NCBI GenBank assembly: GCA_019054805.1
Contig: JAHQIY010000001.1
Coordinates: 8,074,501 to 8,138,500 of the forward strand
Reading direction: 5' to 3'
Source of the DNA: Brachionus manjavacas
Taxonomy: Eukaryota > Rotifera > Eurotatoria > Ploima > Brachionidae
Length of the DNA stretch: 64,000 nt
In this document: piece after piece, positions 51,601-64,000 of the stretch
How the letters are laid out: each line of letters begins with the position of its first letter
Position numbering within the stretch: position 1 is the first letter of the stretch
Made by a program: the position numbers and the translations under genes
Notes under the pieces: generated by a model
Database searches by the model: none
What the model was told of the DNA's origin: nothing
What the model saw: the letters and a program-made list of their open reading frames with translations, nothing else

Positions 51601-52516
51601 GTTTATTAGTATAGGGATAAATTTCTTACCTTATTGTAACTACTTGGGTAAATATCTAAGTGTAGTTCCTGAGGATTAAGAGACTATATAGCTAGCTAAA
51701 AATTAATTCAAAAACTAGATATATTTCTAAGTTTTGAATTTCAATAAAATACGTGGATGTAAAAATGGTAGGTATATTTTTCTGATCATTTACAAGAGTA
51801 AAACTTTAGTTTAGCCCAAATTCTGAGAGTTTTTTAAGCAATTAAGCTGACGGAGTCTCATAGACTAAATAAAAATGAGACAAAAAGGTTGTCACAAATC
51901 TCCGGCAATTAGGCAGTATTTTAAAGTCCAAAGCCAAAGTTCAAAAACAGTCCTTGTGAGAAAATAAAATTAAAAAAAATCATTCATTTAAATTTTCGTC
52001 TTTTTTTTCAACAAAAAATCATTGAGTTCACATAAAAGTAATAAAATTTTTATAGCTTTAAAGATTAAATGTTTTTACTTTTTAAAATTAAATAGAAAAA
52101 AAAATCCTCCTTAAAGTTGCTGTAAAGCTTTTTTTTATAACAAATTTTCTTCAGCTGTCAAACACAGCGATTGCAATAGGCAACAAGCAATATAATTAAA
52201 ATTTTTGATTTTAATTGAATGCGGAAACTAGAGCTAGAACAAATTCCATTATTTCAACTCAATTGATTTATCAAGCTTCTAAAATGTTTCGATAGCTTAA
52301 ATAACAAAATTAAAAATTAGAAAGTCTAAGAACAAGTTTATTTTGAAATTTTTTAAATTATTTCTATTATGCACAAAAAGCGCCATCAAATTGCTTTCAA
52401 ATTTTTCCATTTTTGCGATTTGCATTCAATTTTTTCTCATTTTTTGATAACATTTTTTAATTATTTAAAAACCTGTATAAAGGTAATTTAGGCCTTGAGC
52501 TAAGCTATTTGAGGCG
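45642..52516. other. long gene desert upstream of the adenylyl cyclase gene
   Basis: Almost 7 kb of AT-rich sequence without a supportable gene. Open frames are short and Lys/Asn/Phe/Ile-rich. A small tandem repeat lies at 47081-47153. The last few hundred bases before the cyclase presumably carry its regulatory region. Confidence 0.4.
47081..47153. repeat. 20-bp tandem repeat, about 3.6 copies
   Basis: The unit TTATTTGAAAATTTAACTAT repeats head-to-tail at 47081, 47101 and 47121 with a partial copy from 47141. The copies are essentially identical, so the array is recent or slippage-maintained. Confidence 0.9.
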
Positions 52517-52524
52517 TATAAAAG
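52517..52524 (+). promoter_or_regulatory. TATA box of the adenylyl cyclase gene
   Basis: TATAAAAG in a GC-flanked context (GGCG before, CGCTC after) lies 71 bases before the ATG at 52595. Transcription would begin about 25-30 bases downstream, giving a very short leader. A long T-run ending in AAG (52554-52568) follows, which could serve as a splice or trans-splice acceptor. Confidence 0.55.
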
Positions 52525-52594
52525 CGCTCAATATATACACAGCTCATTTATAACTTTTTTTTTTTAAGAAGACTGCATCGAAATTGTCCATGAT

Positions 52595-55500
52595 ATGAAC
52601 GCTTCAGCAAGCGAGGCGACTACCGATGATAATATAGAACTAGTCGAGTTGAAGAGAAAAAACTACCGGCTGAGCAAAAAGGTAAAAAATGTTGACAGCC
52701 AGCAAGAGGAAGTGTTATTAGGGCAAGGAAACAATCATGGTGGCAAAAATTTTGACAAATTCGACTCAAATGTCAACGATTTAAAGGAAAACTTTGAGCA
52801 TAGAAAAATGTCCGGCAGCAAAAAAAGCCTCTGGCACAAAATTGACAACATTCTCGATCTAAATCTCAAGTTCGAGTCCCTCCAGCTTGAGAACGCATTC
52901 AAATCGTCCTATCTAGGCGTATCCAGGTCATTATACATCAAGTACCTGCTCTATCTAATCACGTTCACGCTCACATGGCTCATCTACTTGATCCTAAATG
53001 GCCAAAGTCAAATAGACATTGGTCTTAGATACGCTACAATCAACAAATACGACACCCAGTCCAACTGGACAATTTCAGTTCAAATAAATGCCCACACAAG
53101 CAGCTTGTTAAATGAGAAAATTTTTCTTTTGTCCTGCATGGCAATTGTTTGCTTAATTTATGTGGTCATTTTTATTTTCCTGGTGGTTATTGAATATCAG
53201 GAAAATGAGTTTAGAAAAGATGAGAAAAAACTGGCTGGCCAAGAGCACGAGACCAAGGTTAATTTTAAACTAGCTGAAAAAGACCTGAAAGAGGCGATGG
53301 AGGAAGTGCTGGAAAAAGAGCGCGAATTCAGTCAATTACGCAAAAAGCACGAAAAGGACTCGGTGCTGGTAAACAAACTGCGACATTTGTACAAAAAATG
53401 TGCCTATGGTACCGCCCTATTGGTCACACTGCTCATGCTCGCTCTCTGCTTCTTGCTTTTCTATGGCCAGAGCAAACAAGTGTTTGTCCCGCAAACATCC
53501 CATTTTGTCTGGTTCACCGAAACAATTCTGCTGTTCTATTTGATCTATCCATTTCAACTGCTCATACCAATCACTGTGGGCACTTGTCTCAGCTGTGCGT
53601 TCGAGTATTTGGCACTTGGCAAACAATTTGCCAACGACTCGAACGCCTACCTCCACTCTCAAATGACAATATTCATTTTTATAAAAGTGCTGCTCCACTC
53701 TTCTCTTCATCTAGTGTGCGTGTACCTAAAGCTGAGTGTTGACTCGATAAAAAGAGACACGTTCATGAAACTGGCGCACATGAACAAAGCTCACATGGCA
53801 TCGCAGCAAGACAAGCAAATAACGGAGCGCATGATCAAGTCCATAATGCCGCCGCTGTTCACTCACGTGTTCGGCAAGCCCGAGGAATTTAGGAAAAATG
53901 TGAACCGCGTCGACCAAATGCGACCACTATTCATCTATCCGGTGAGCGAAATAAGCATTCTGTTCGCCGACATAGTCGGCTTTACTCGCATGAGCTCCAA
54001 CAAAACTGCCCAAGAGCTCGTCTTTTTGCTCAACGATTTGTATGCCAGATTTGACAGGTTGTGCGAGCAGGCCGGCTGCGAAAAAATCAGCACATTGGGC
54101 GACTGCTACTACTGTGTGAGCGGATGCTTGAATGGAAGGCGAGATCATGCCAAGTGCTGCGTGGAAATGGGACTTTTGATGGTGAAAGAAATTGAAATTT
54201 TCAACAAAGACCACGACGTGGACGTGAACATGCGGGTCGGGGTGCACACGGGCAGCGCTCTGTGCGGCTTTATCGGCGGCAAGAGGTTCCGCTTCGACGT
54301 CTGGTCCAGTGATGTGACACTGGCCAACAAAATGGAGTCGAGTGGCCGAGCTGGATGGGTGCACATATCCGAGGACACATACAAAAAACTGGACGGAAAG
54401 TTCAACACTGAGCCGGGCGAAAACCAGTCCGGAAAAGCGACCTACTTTGTGGTGCGCGAGTCAAAACGCGAGACCGTAGCTGACGCACTCAAGCTAAGCG
54501 AGACGCAGAACTCGCGCAAAATGCTCGACCAAAGCGTCGAACAAAACGCCGCACAAGCTCTCGTCGACAAGCAGCACTGTTTGAGCAAAATGAACGAGGA
54601 AAATTTGCTGACTTTGGCCGTCAAAGAAATTCAGTTCTTTCAGCCCGAGACTAATTTTGTGACCATGCGGTTCGATTCAAGCGAAGAGGCCCATTTTCAA
54701 ACGTACCTAATGGGCCTCGGCGCCGACAACAACACTTGGAACAAAAAATTTTGGACAAGTCCGCGCAATCTCCTCCTGTTGAGCATTTCGGTCGCCTTCA
54801 CCATCAATTTGTGCGTGTCGAGCGCATTCTTTTTGTCATTTGTAGTCGCCACAATGACCCATTACAAACACACCATCAACTACACCAACCACTTTTTGAG
54901 CGTTCTAATTGTCTTTTGTGTTCTCTTTGTCTTTCAGGTAGGCTTCCTGCTTGCTTTTTTCTTCTACAACCAAAGGATATCACACTCGGCAAAGAGTGAC
55001 TTGGCCGAAACGCCAAAGTACGCCAGGGCCAAGCTCAGAAAAAAAGTTCTTCTCAAATACGTTCTTTTGTACGTGCTGTCATTTATTTTTCTGACCGCCG
55101 TACCAATTTACCTACTTGGCACAGGTCTTCCATTCATACCCAATCTTAACAACTACCTATGGAGCTCTCTGCTTGATGACAACAACAACAACAACAACAA
55201 CTACTTTCAGCCAACAAAGCGACTTAACTTGTTCGCTCTGTACCTTTATTTTATTTACACAATTGCTTTAGTTAATTTTGGCTCATTTGTGCAACTAAGC
55301 TCTCTGTACAAGAGCTGTTTGGCTCTTGCTTTTTCGCTCATATTTGCTTTATGTGCCTTGTTGGGCATTGGCACGAACACCAACGAGCAAATGGTCGCAA
55401 TCAACTCGCAACTAAATCAAACAGGGGATTTGACCATCGATCCAGTGGCGACAAGTTCGTTCAGCTTCTACACCAGCATGTTCCTAAAAGGCTTTGTGGC

Positions 55501-56329
55501 CCAGAATGCGGTGGCTCTGGTTGATTTTGGACTGCTGGTCTTGCTCATTTGGTTCGTAAATAGACAAAGTGAACTGATACAGAGAATTAGTTTTAAATAT
55601 GACCAAGAGGCGCTCAAGAAAATAACCTTTGCCAAAGAGCAAAAAGACTTGGCCAGCTGGCTCATTGACATTGTAATTCCGTCTCACGTAATCAGTCATG
55701 TAAAAGAGAAAAAGCAGTATTCGATGAACTATGAATGTGTGGGCGTGTTATTTGTGAGTTTGTGTAATTTTTCAGAATTTTTCGAGGAATCCTACGAGGG
55801 AGGCCGTGAACTGCTGCGAGTTCTCAACGAGATATCAATCGATTTTGACCGATTGCTCGACGAGCCCAAGTATAAGGAAATTGAGAAAATAAAGTCTATT
55901 GGTTCGACTTTTATGATAGCCTCGGGACTAAAGTTGGACAATCAAAATTCCGGCATCTCTCATTTGTACGACTTGGTCGATTTTGCGCTAGAAATGAAGG
56001 AGAAGCTCGAGTCGTTCAACCTGGAGGCCATGTCTGTGTGTCACTTTAAGTTTCAGATGAAAATGGGTTTTAATTGTGGTCCCCTGACTGCTGGTGTTAT
56101 TGGAACTGATAGGCTATTGTACGACATTTGGGGTGATACGGTAAATGTTGCGTCGAGAATGGACTCTACGGGTCAAGCAGGGCTCTTGCAAGCGCCCGAA
56201 AAAGCTGCCAACTTGCTCGGAGATAATTATAAGTTTTATCAGCGAGGTCTGATTCAGATAAAGGGCAAAGATAAAATGATGACATATTTCCTGGATCCTA
56301 ACGAAAATAGGAAACACAATCAAAATTAA
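52595..56329 (+). CDS. ADCY9: transmembrane adenylyl cyclase, type 9-like
   Basis: A single intronless frame of 1244 codons makes cAMP from ATP at the plasma membrane. The order is N-terminal cytoplasmic domain (1-110), first membrane cluster (about 112-430), C1 catalytic domain (about 446-625), linker, second membrane cluster (about 722-990) and C2 domain (about 1040-1240). In C1 the metal-binding aspartates are Asp459 (FADIVGF) and Asp503 (LGDCYYCVSG). In C2, Lys1100 (KIKSIGSTF), Asp1177 (YDIWGDTVNVASRM), Asn1184 and Arg1188 provide adenine and transition-state contacts, so both halves look competent. NFSEFFEESYEGG with KYKEIEKIKSIGS is closest to vertebrate type 9. Odd points: a charged helical insert between helices 2 and 3 (about 203-262) and an Asn run (about 863-869) in an outer loop. 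The gene is strongly GC-enriched relative to its flanks. Confidence 0.92.
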   Translation: MNASASEATTDDNIELVELKRKNYRLSKKVKNVDSQQEEVLLGQGNNHGGKNFDKFDSNVNDLKENFEHRKMSGSKKSLWHKIDNILDLNLKFESLQLENAFKSSYLGVSRSLYIKYLLYLITFTLTWLIYLILNGQSQIDIGLRYATINKYDTQSNWTISVQINAHTSSLLNEKIFLLSCMAIVCLIYVVIFIFLVVIEYQENEFRKDEKKLAGQEHETKVNFKLAEKDLKEAMEEVLEKEREFSQLRKKHEKDSVLVNKLRHLYKKCAYGTALLVTLLMLALCFLLFYGQSKQVFVPQTSHFVWFTETILLFYLIYPFQLLIPITVGTCLSCAFEYLALGKQFANDSNAYLHSQMTIFIFIKVLLHSSLHLVCVYLKLSVDSIKRDTFMKLAHMNKAHMASQQDKQITERMIKSIMPPLFTHVFGKPEEFRKNVNRVDQMRPLFIYPVSEISILFADIVGFTRMSSNKTAQELVFLLNDLYARFDRLCEQAGCEKISTLGDCYYCVSGCLNGRRDHAKCCVEMGLLMVKEIEIFNKDHDVDVNMRVGVHTGSALCGFIGGKRFRFDVWSSDVTLANKMESSGRAGWVHISEDTYKKLDGKFNTEPGENQSGKATYFVVRESKRETVADALKLSETQNSRKMLDQSVEQNAAQALVDKQHCLSKMNEENLLTLAVKEIQFFQPETNFVTMRFDSSEEAHFQTYLMGLGADNNTWNKKFWTSPRNLLLLSISVAFTINLCVSSAFFLSFVVATMTHYKHTINYTNHFLSVLIVFCVLFVFQVGFLLAFFFYNQRISHSAKSDLAETPKYARAKLRKKVLLKYVLLYVLSFIFLTAVPIYLLGTGLPFIPNLNNYLWSSLLDDNNNNNNNYFQPTKRLNLFALYLYFIYTIALVNFGSFVQLSSLYKSCLALAFSLIFALCALLGIGTNTNEQMVAINSQLNQTGDLTIDPVATSSFSFYTSMFLKGFVAQNAVALVDFGLLVLLIWFVNRQSELIQRISFKYDQEALKKITFAKEQKDLASWLIDIVIPSHVISHVKEKKQYSMNYECVGVLFVSLCNFSEFFEESYEGGRELLRVLNEISIDFDRLLDEPKYKEIEKIKSIGSTFMIASGLKLDNQNSGISHLYDLVDFALEMKEKLESFNLEAMSVCHFKFQMKMGFNCGPLTAGVIGTDRLLYDIWGDTVNVASRMDSTGQAGLLQAPEKAANLLGDNYKFYQRGLIQIKGKDKMMTYFLDPNENRKHNQN

Positions 56330-56795
56330 ATTGATTTTATTTATTTTTTCTAACTTTTAAAAGCTCAATTTTTTAAACAATTCGTATTTTATAAACAATT
56401 AAAATCGGTATTTTAGTTTGTATATGTTCGAATATTAGCTATTTTTATTTATTGATGATAAATTAAACAATCAAAATTTTGAGGCATGAGTGTCTTTTTT
56501 CCGAATATGTTTTAGACTAGTGCAAGCTGAATAGTTTTAGTCGAGTTGTTTTTATTTCTAATTTAACCGATTCCAATTTAAAAAATAATTTTTCAATAGA
56601 TGTAAAGTTATTCTTTGAATTCTTTGAATTATCTTTAAATTTATTTTTAATTTTATAATAAATAATAAAATTTTTAAATTCATAAAACTTTCATTTAAAA
56701 ATATCTAAAATATATTTTGGGTAAAATTGCTTTAAATTAATAGAGTGAATCAACAATGTGGCTAATAAAGATTATTTTTTTTCGAAATTAGGAAG

Positions 56796-56927
56796 ACTTG
56801 TTTAAATAAATTTAAGGGGAAATTCAGAAACCATAAAATCTTGCAAACTATTTACATCCTTTAAGCCCGGAGTAGTTTGCAAGATTTTATGGTTTCTGAA
56901 TTTCCCCTTAAATTTATTTAAACAAGT
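56796..56927. repeat. perfect inverted repeat, 54-bp arms and 24-bp loop
   Basis: The left arm (56796-56849) and right arm (56874-56927) are exact reverse complements by direct reading. The loop contains TTTAAGCCCGGAGT. A third, inverted and diverged copy of the loop region lies at about 56967-56999 (ACTACTCCGGGGTTAAGGGT). Immediately after the right arm, TTAAACAAGTAA is tandemly duplicated. Confidence 0.9.
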
Positions 56928-57531
56928 AATTTAAACAAGTAATATCCTGTCTTTAATGTTGATTCTTAAACTACTCCGGGGTTAAGGGTTGTAAATAGAC
57001 ATAAAACCCCTACTTAAGAATATTCTTATATTATTTTTTATAAACTCCGAGGCTAAGTCAAAATAATTTATTAAATACTTAGAAAATTTGTAATTTTTAT
57101 TTAATAGTCTCATGAAATTAGAATGTTATTTTTTAAAATAAACTGTTAGGCTTTGCAAAAGAAAGCTAAATTTCAATATAATTTGTGAAACTTTTGACTC
57201 AGCAACTATACAAAATTTATTCGACCAAGCTGGGATTAAGACACATATCATTAATGCATTTCGTCATCAGCTTAGAAGTTTTATTCTCAATCAAAAATTC
57301 TTAGGCTTTTTTACAGCTTAAGTATTGAATATAAATGTGGTAAAAAATATTGAATAATTAAAAAAATAATTAATTGACAATTTTTTTATTATTAGGACTA
57401 TTTTACTTTAAAAGAAAATGATCAAGAAAAAACTTGTTAAACTAATCAAAAGAAAAAAAAGAATATTCTAAATAAAGAATAGAAAACGGAATAAACTAAT
57501 CAACGAAATCAGAATTTTCGATACTTAAAAA

Positions 57532-57560
57532 ATGGCTTCCTAATACTATTAGGAAGCCAT
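57532..57560. repeat. short perfect hairpin
   Basis: ATGGCTTCCTAAT, a 3-base loop (ACT), and its exact complement. The stem is 13 bp. No gene lies next to it in either direction that it would obviously terminate. Confidence 0.85.
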
Positions 57561-57581
57561 AATATAATAAATTTTTATGAT

Positions 57582-57741
57582 AAAAATTTATTTCCAAGTA
57601 AATTAACAGTAATTTTATAAACAAATACCTAATGAAAAAATTGTAAAAAATTTTATTGAAAATTCAAAAAATCTATTAAATTGTTTAAAATTAATTATTA
57701 GTTTATAAAATTACTATTAATTTACTTGGAAATAAATTTTT
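57582..57741. repeat. inverted repeat with 41-bp arms, one mismatch
   Basis: The arms 57582-57622 and 57701-57741 are reverse complements with one difference (ACAGT against ACTAT in the middle). The spacer is 78 bp and AT-rich. It may be a small MITE or a local inverted duplication. Confidence 0.8.
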
Positions 57742-58887
57742 TTTAGGATTCTTTAGCTAATATATTGACATCTTCTTCTTTTTTATTTTAAATTCAAAGG
57801 CTGAACAATTTTTCTCTATTTTTATTAAAAAACTTTTGAAGTATAAAAAAATAGAATTAATGCATGGTGAAATAATTTTAACATGAAAAATCACAAATTA
57901 ATACCAAACTAAATAAAAAAAAAGCATTGATTAAGATGTCATGCGAATCAAATTTATTTTAATTCCTTTCTTTTTTTTGTTTTAATTTTTTATAATAATA
58001 GAAAAGATGATGATGATGGTATTAAAATGGAATTAAAATCGCTTAATTTTTGGTAATTAATTGGTTTTCGTTTTTTTAATTTATTTATTGTAATCATTTT
58101 AGAATTCAAATTCTATTCTTCGACGTTCATTTTGACAATGAATCTTAAAAATCACAAGATTTTTCAACTCATTATTAATATTAAAGTAATATTCTATGAA
58201 TTAATTTAATCTAATAAAATAAAAAAAAATTTTGTTAAAATTTTGTCCAGAAAATTTTTAGTATAAAGCCTTTTGCTTTTTTTAACATGTTTGAATTCAC
58301 ATAATCAAGTTCCTCAAAATATCAACTTATTTCATTATGTTACCTAAATTTATCAGAAAAATTACAATAAAAAATAAATATACATATCTGGGATTGTTAA
58401 TTAATCATTAAAATTATTATTAATATTTATTTATTTAATTATAGTTTTTTTTATGATACATTTTATTAAATTGCTTGACTAAAAAGAAAAACTTTGATTC
58501 ATTTTGATCTAAAAATTGGTTAAATAAGTGTTTTGATTTATTGATAAATTTTAATTAAGTAAAAGTTCTTAATCCCTATAAAAAATAAAAAAAAATCTTA
58601 TCATTTTTAAAAGACAATATCGCAAAAAATACATTCTTAATTTGTGCACAAGTTTACCATCACAGAAAAATTATAAGAAAAATTTCAATAATCAAACCAA
58701 AGCCCGTATATACCTTAAAATAAAATCTTTTCGGATTGTCATAATAAATTTTAACTAAAAAAATAAATTTTGAATTATTCACATAAAATATAAAATGAAA
58801 CGTAGTCACATTTTACTCTATTTCATTTTATCGTATTGACAATAAAAATTTTGACCAAAATTAAATTTTTAAATATCTCATTAGATA

Positions 58888-61512
<2,625 letters not shown>

Positions 61513-61728
61513 TCCTTGTTATGTATAGTTTTTTGAGCTAAAAACTATTCGACATCTAAATTTAACAGAATTTTGAAATTTTTTTAAGCCGACTTATTTA
61601 GAATTTTGACTTAAAATTCTAGGATAAAAATCTTTGATCAAAAAACCCTTTTTTAGGGTAAAGTCTTATTTTAAAATTATTTAGTTAAATTTATTTAAAA
61701 AAAATTAATTTAATAAAAAATAAAAATT

Positions 61729-63237
61729 CTAAGACATTATTTTAATTCTTTCTATTGTTGAATCGGCGCTGCTGTTTTTATTCTCCAAATCTTTGTAGTC
61801 GTTAATTAAATTTTGCAATGATTCCAATGACTCCGAAAACAGATTAGGATCCATGCCTTCCACTTTAGTATAATGGTGCAAATGAGCCTTTCTTTTGTAT
61901 AATCTATTAAACCTGTCTTTAATAGTTCCAAAAGTGTCCTTGATGCATGTGTTGTTGGAGAGACATAGTAAAGAGTATGGTTGACCAAAAGCTGGTACTG
62001 AACACAGACCAGTTTTCCAGCCCTCTTGATTCCATTTAATAAAATTTAGCTGAGGTTTTAGTTTCTCTATATTTCTTCTCATGTCACTTATTTGAACGCT
62101 ACCTCGAAGCATCAAGGCACAAGCTAAATAAAGACTTGACCTAGGATCACACTGGAGAAGTTGGTTTTCTCTTTTGAAAGCATCGGAAAACATTTGCTCG
62201 ATGCCTCGGACCTGTAGATTGACTTTTTCGCTTATATACAGTGGTGATAGAGATGACAAAAGATAGTGCATACGCGGAAAAGGAACCAAATTCATGGCTA
62301 TCTCATTCAAGTCAACATTTAATGATCCTTCGAACCTGGATGAACTGGTCAAATTTAGAAGCATGTTAGCTACTATGTTGTTCATTGAATCAAACGGTTT
62401 CTCGGACTTTTTATTAGCACTTGTGCTATTGGCGCTTGATATAACCGTGCTGTTGTTATCTACCGCAACTTTGGATGAATCTCTATTTCGGAGAGAGCTG
62501 GTAAAGGTGTTTGTTCTACTAGTGGTGTGTGTGTTGACACAAACACTCTCAATGCGATTCACAATATTCACTAAAGATTGATTGTCCAAAGGCATGACAC
62601 AATCGGCAAAATCTGTCAGTTGCTTCATGGCTAAGACACAGTTATAGGGTGATGTGATTACGTCATCATCTATTGATGGATAAACAGCGACCACAAATCG
62701 GTGCACTTCGGGATAATCATCGGCAACCATTCGCAAAACAGCTGTGCCCAGACCACTTCCGGTGCCACCACCCATTGAATGGATCACAAAAAATGACTCC
62801 AAGGAATCACATGATTCGGCATTTTTTCTGATCAGTTCTCGAATTGAGTCATTGTACTTATTGCCGTAGAACATGTGCCCTACAGCCCAGTTATTTCCAG
62901 CTCCAGATACATCGGTGACATATTGCCGATGATCGAATACTTCATGTAGAGGTCCTTTCATAATTTCGTTGACTACACCTTCTTCCGTGTCAATTAGAAC
63001 TGCTCGGGCTCTTAAGTTGCGGATTTTTTCAGTTCCATTTCCAACCGCGATTTCGCTTGTTTCATAATACGAGGTCGATTTTGATCGCACATCAACGTTA
63101 CGAAAAAAAGTGCTCAATGCTTCATCGAAAATACCTTTTTTGTTTACAGCAGCGTGCTCTCTCAATGCCAAATCCCAAAAACGGCAACCGATCTGATTTC
63201 CACACTGGCCTATTTGTAATGTTATATTTTGGGTCAT
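61729..63237 (-). CDS. TUBE1: epsilon-tubulin
   Basis: A single intronless frame of 502 codons starting MTQNITLQIGQCGNQIG, which in this family forms the nucleotide-contacting N-terminus. The tubulin GTP signature GGGTGSG is at residues 156-162. Long stretches match vertebrate epsilon-tubulin as recalled: FWDLALREHAAVN, EEGVVNEI, SGAGNNWAVGH, DDVITSPYN, NNIVANMLLNLTSSSRFEGS and LYLACALMLRGSVQISD. Epsilon-tubulin acts in centriole maturation and the formation of triplet microtubules, so a ciliated or centriole-bearing animal is implied. Its stop is 217 bp from the convergently transcribed zinc transporter gene, so the 3' UTRs may overlap. Vertebrate copies have many introns; this has none. Confidence 0.96.
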   Translation of the reverse strand: MTQNITLQIGQCGNQIGCRFWDLALREHAAVNKKGIFDEALSTFFRNVDVRSKSTSYYETSEIAVGNGTEKIRNLRARAVLIDTEEGVVNEIMKGPLHEVFDHRQYVTDVSGAGNNWAVGHMFYGNKYNDSIRELIRKNAESCDSLESFFVIHSMGGGTGSGLGTAVLRMVADDYPEVHRFVVAVYPSIDDDVITSPYNCVLAMKQLTDFADCVMPLDNQSLVNIVNRIESVCVNTHTTSRTNTFTSSLRNRDSSKVAVDNNSTVISSANSTSANKKSEKPFDSMNNIVANMLLNLTSSSRFEGSLNVDLNEIAMNLVPFPRMHYLLSSLSPLYISEKVNLQVRGIEQMFSDAFKRENQLLQCDPRSSLYLACALMLRGSVQISDMRRNIEKLKPQLNFIKWNQEGWKTGLCSVPAFGQPYSLLCLSNNTCIKDTFGTIKDRFNRLYKRKAHLHHYTKVEGMDPNLFSESLESLQNLINDYKDLENKNSSADSTIERIKIMS

Positions 63238-64000
63238 TGAGATTTTTTAAACCCAAATTTTTTTTTCAAAATAATTAAAAAAAATAAATTTTATATTTAT
63301 TTATTTCAAAAATTCTTTACTAACTTAACATGATTTGGTAAATTAAAATATTTATATATTATACTTCATAATAATATAAAAATTTGAAATTTTTACTGCC
63401 ATTAGAAGAATTATTAATAATCCACTTTTTTTTTAAACTAATGATCAGTGTAAAGTTTTTTAAGGAAGCAGATTTTTCTTAAAAAATTTTATCTAATTAA
63501 AAATCTTTATTTTTTTTCAAATATAACTTATTTTTCAAAAATAATACCAATAACTTTTAAACGAAATTAAACTTTATTCCTCTCCAATAATTAAGGTAAT
63601 AAAGTGAATTAGGTAATAAAAGGCTAAAAGTAGTAAAAAAGTAACAAATTAACTACTAGAATACTCGAAATGTATAAAACAGACGAACAAATTCAAACTG
63701 TTAAAAATGATATGGGTGAGACACATTTGAACCCTTAGTGTTTGAATTGTAATCTATCTAAATTAAAGTGAGTTTAAAGATTAATGAAAAAAAGGCAAAT
63801 GCAATTATACATTTATTATAAAAAAAAGTATGGACCAGCATAAAATTGGGTTGCCAGTCCAAATAATATATCTAAAGCTAAAGGCAAATACAAAGGTCTC
63901 AAATACTTTGCTACAGTGCCGGAAATTAACTTGTCACATCATATCATACGATATCATTTGATATTAGATGATATGACCTTATATCAACTGATATCAGCTA
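63238..64000. other. upstream flank of the tubulin gene and window end
   Basis: AT-rich with no gene. The last 75 bases are a cluster of short palindromic TGATATCA-like words (63925-63998), probably the edge of a repeat that continues beyond the window. Confidence 0.4.

Larger units (their letters stand above)
56330..58887. other. intergenic region with long hairpins
   Basis: No gene between the cyclase stop and the zinc transporter start. The region holds the perfect palindrome at 56796-56927 and two smaller inverted repeats near 57532 and 57582-57741; otherwise it is AT-rich. Confidence 0.5.

Noticed and set aside
53398..54999. Several overlapping open frames inside the adenylyl cyclase gene on both strands
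   Set aside because: They are shadows of the long, GC-richer coding frame and carry no recognisable domains.
62294..63278. Plus-strand open frames over the tubulin gene
   Set aside because: Antisense shadows of the epsilon-tubulin coding frame, which is supported along its full length.

Overview
This is a piece of a very AT-rich invertebrate nuclear genome. The genes are animal families: a seven-pass receptor, a type-9-like membrane adenylyl cyclase, a Tuba-like Rho GEF, a ZnT7-like zinc transporter, epsilon-tubulin, an EF-hand/WD40 protein and an ankyrin protein. Most introns are tiny (about 50-80 nt) with GT-AG borders, among a few of 0.8-3.5 kb. Together with the many degraded LINEs this suggests a small spiralian such as a rotifer, but the phylum is an inference I cannot fix from the window. 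There is no prokaryotic signal, CRISPR array, rRNA or intact tRNA.

Layout: 1.5-3.6 kb, intronless orphan GPCR (+). 4-11.6 kb, a graveyard of LINE and SINE pieces, including a jockey/CR1-type reverse transcriptase split by a TA-flanked pogo/Tigger derivative. 14.8-12.35 kb, an EF-hand/WD40 gene (-) whose C-terminal exons are not found. 17.9-20.3 kb, a 1.28-kb foldback hAT-like element with 8-bp target duplication, next to a PHD-finger relic. 25.1-21.7 kb, a six-exon ankyrin protein (-) ending in a CaaX box. 37.5-26.8 kb, a fourteen-exon DNMBP/Tuba-like gene (-) with DH, BAR and two SH3 domains; its large introns hold SINE, MITE and LINE copies. 37.5-52.5 kb, a 15-kb gene-poor stretch with a LINE 3' end, a MITE-like inverted repeat and short tandem repeats. 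52.6-56.3 kb, intronless adenylyl cyclase (+) with a TATA box. 56.8-57.7 kb, long near-perfect hairpins. 58.9-61.5 kb, nine-exon ZnT7-like gene (+), convergent with intronless epsilon-tubulin (63.2-61.7 kb, -).

The genes do not form a pathway; each is an ordinary housekeeping or signalling gene in its own transcription unit. I found no convincing new multi-gene system. The points worth a second look are architectural: a coiled-coil insertion in the cyclase, the prenylation motif on the ankyrin protein, the apparently truncated WD40 gene, a perfect 54-bp-arm palindrome, the nested transposons whose order of insertion can be read directly, and a small non-autonomous repeat ecology (tRNA-derived SINE, MITE and LINE 3'-end hairpin families). 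Exon borders were joined by hand from splice consensus, reading frame and family similarity recalled from knowledge; no alignment was run.
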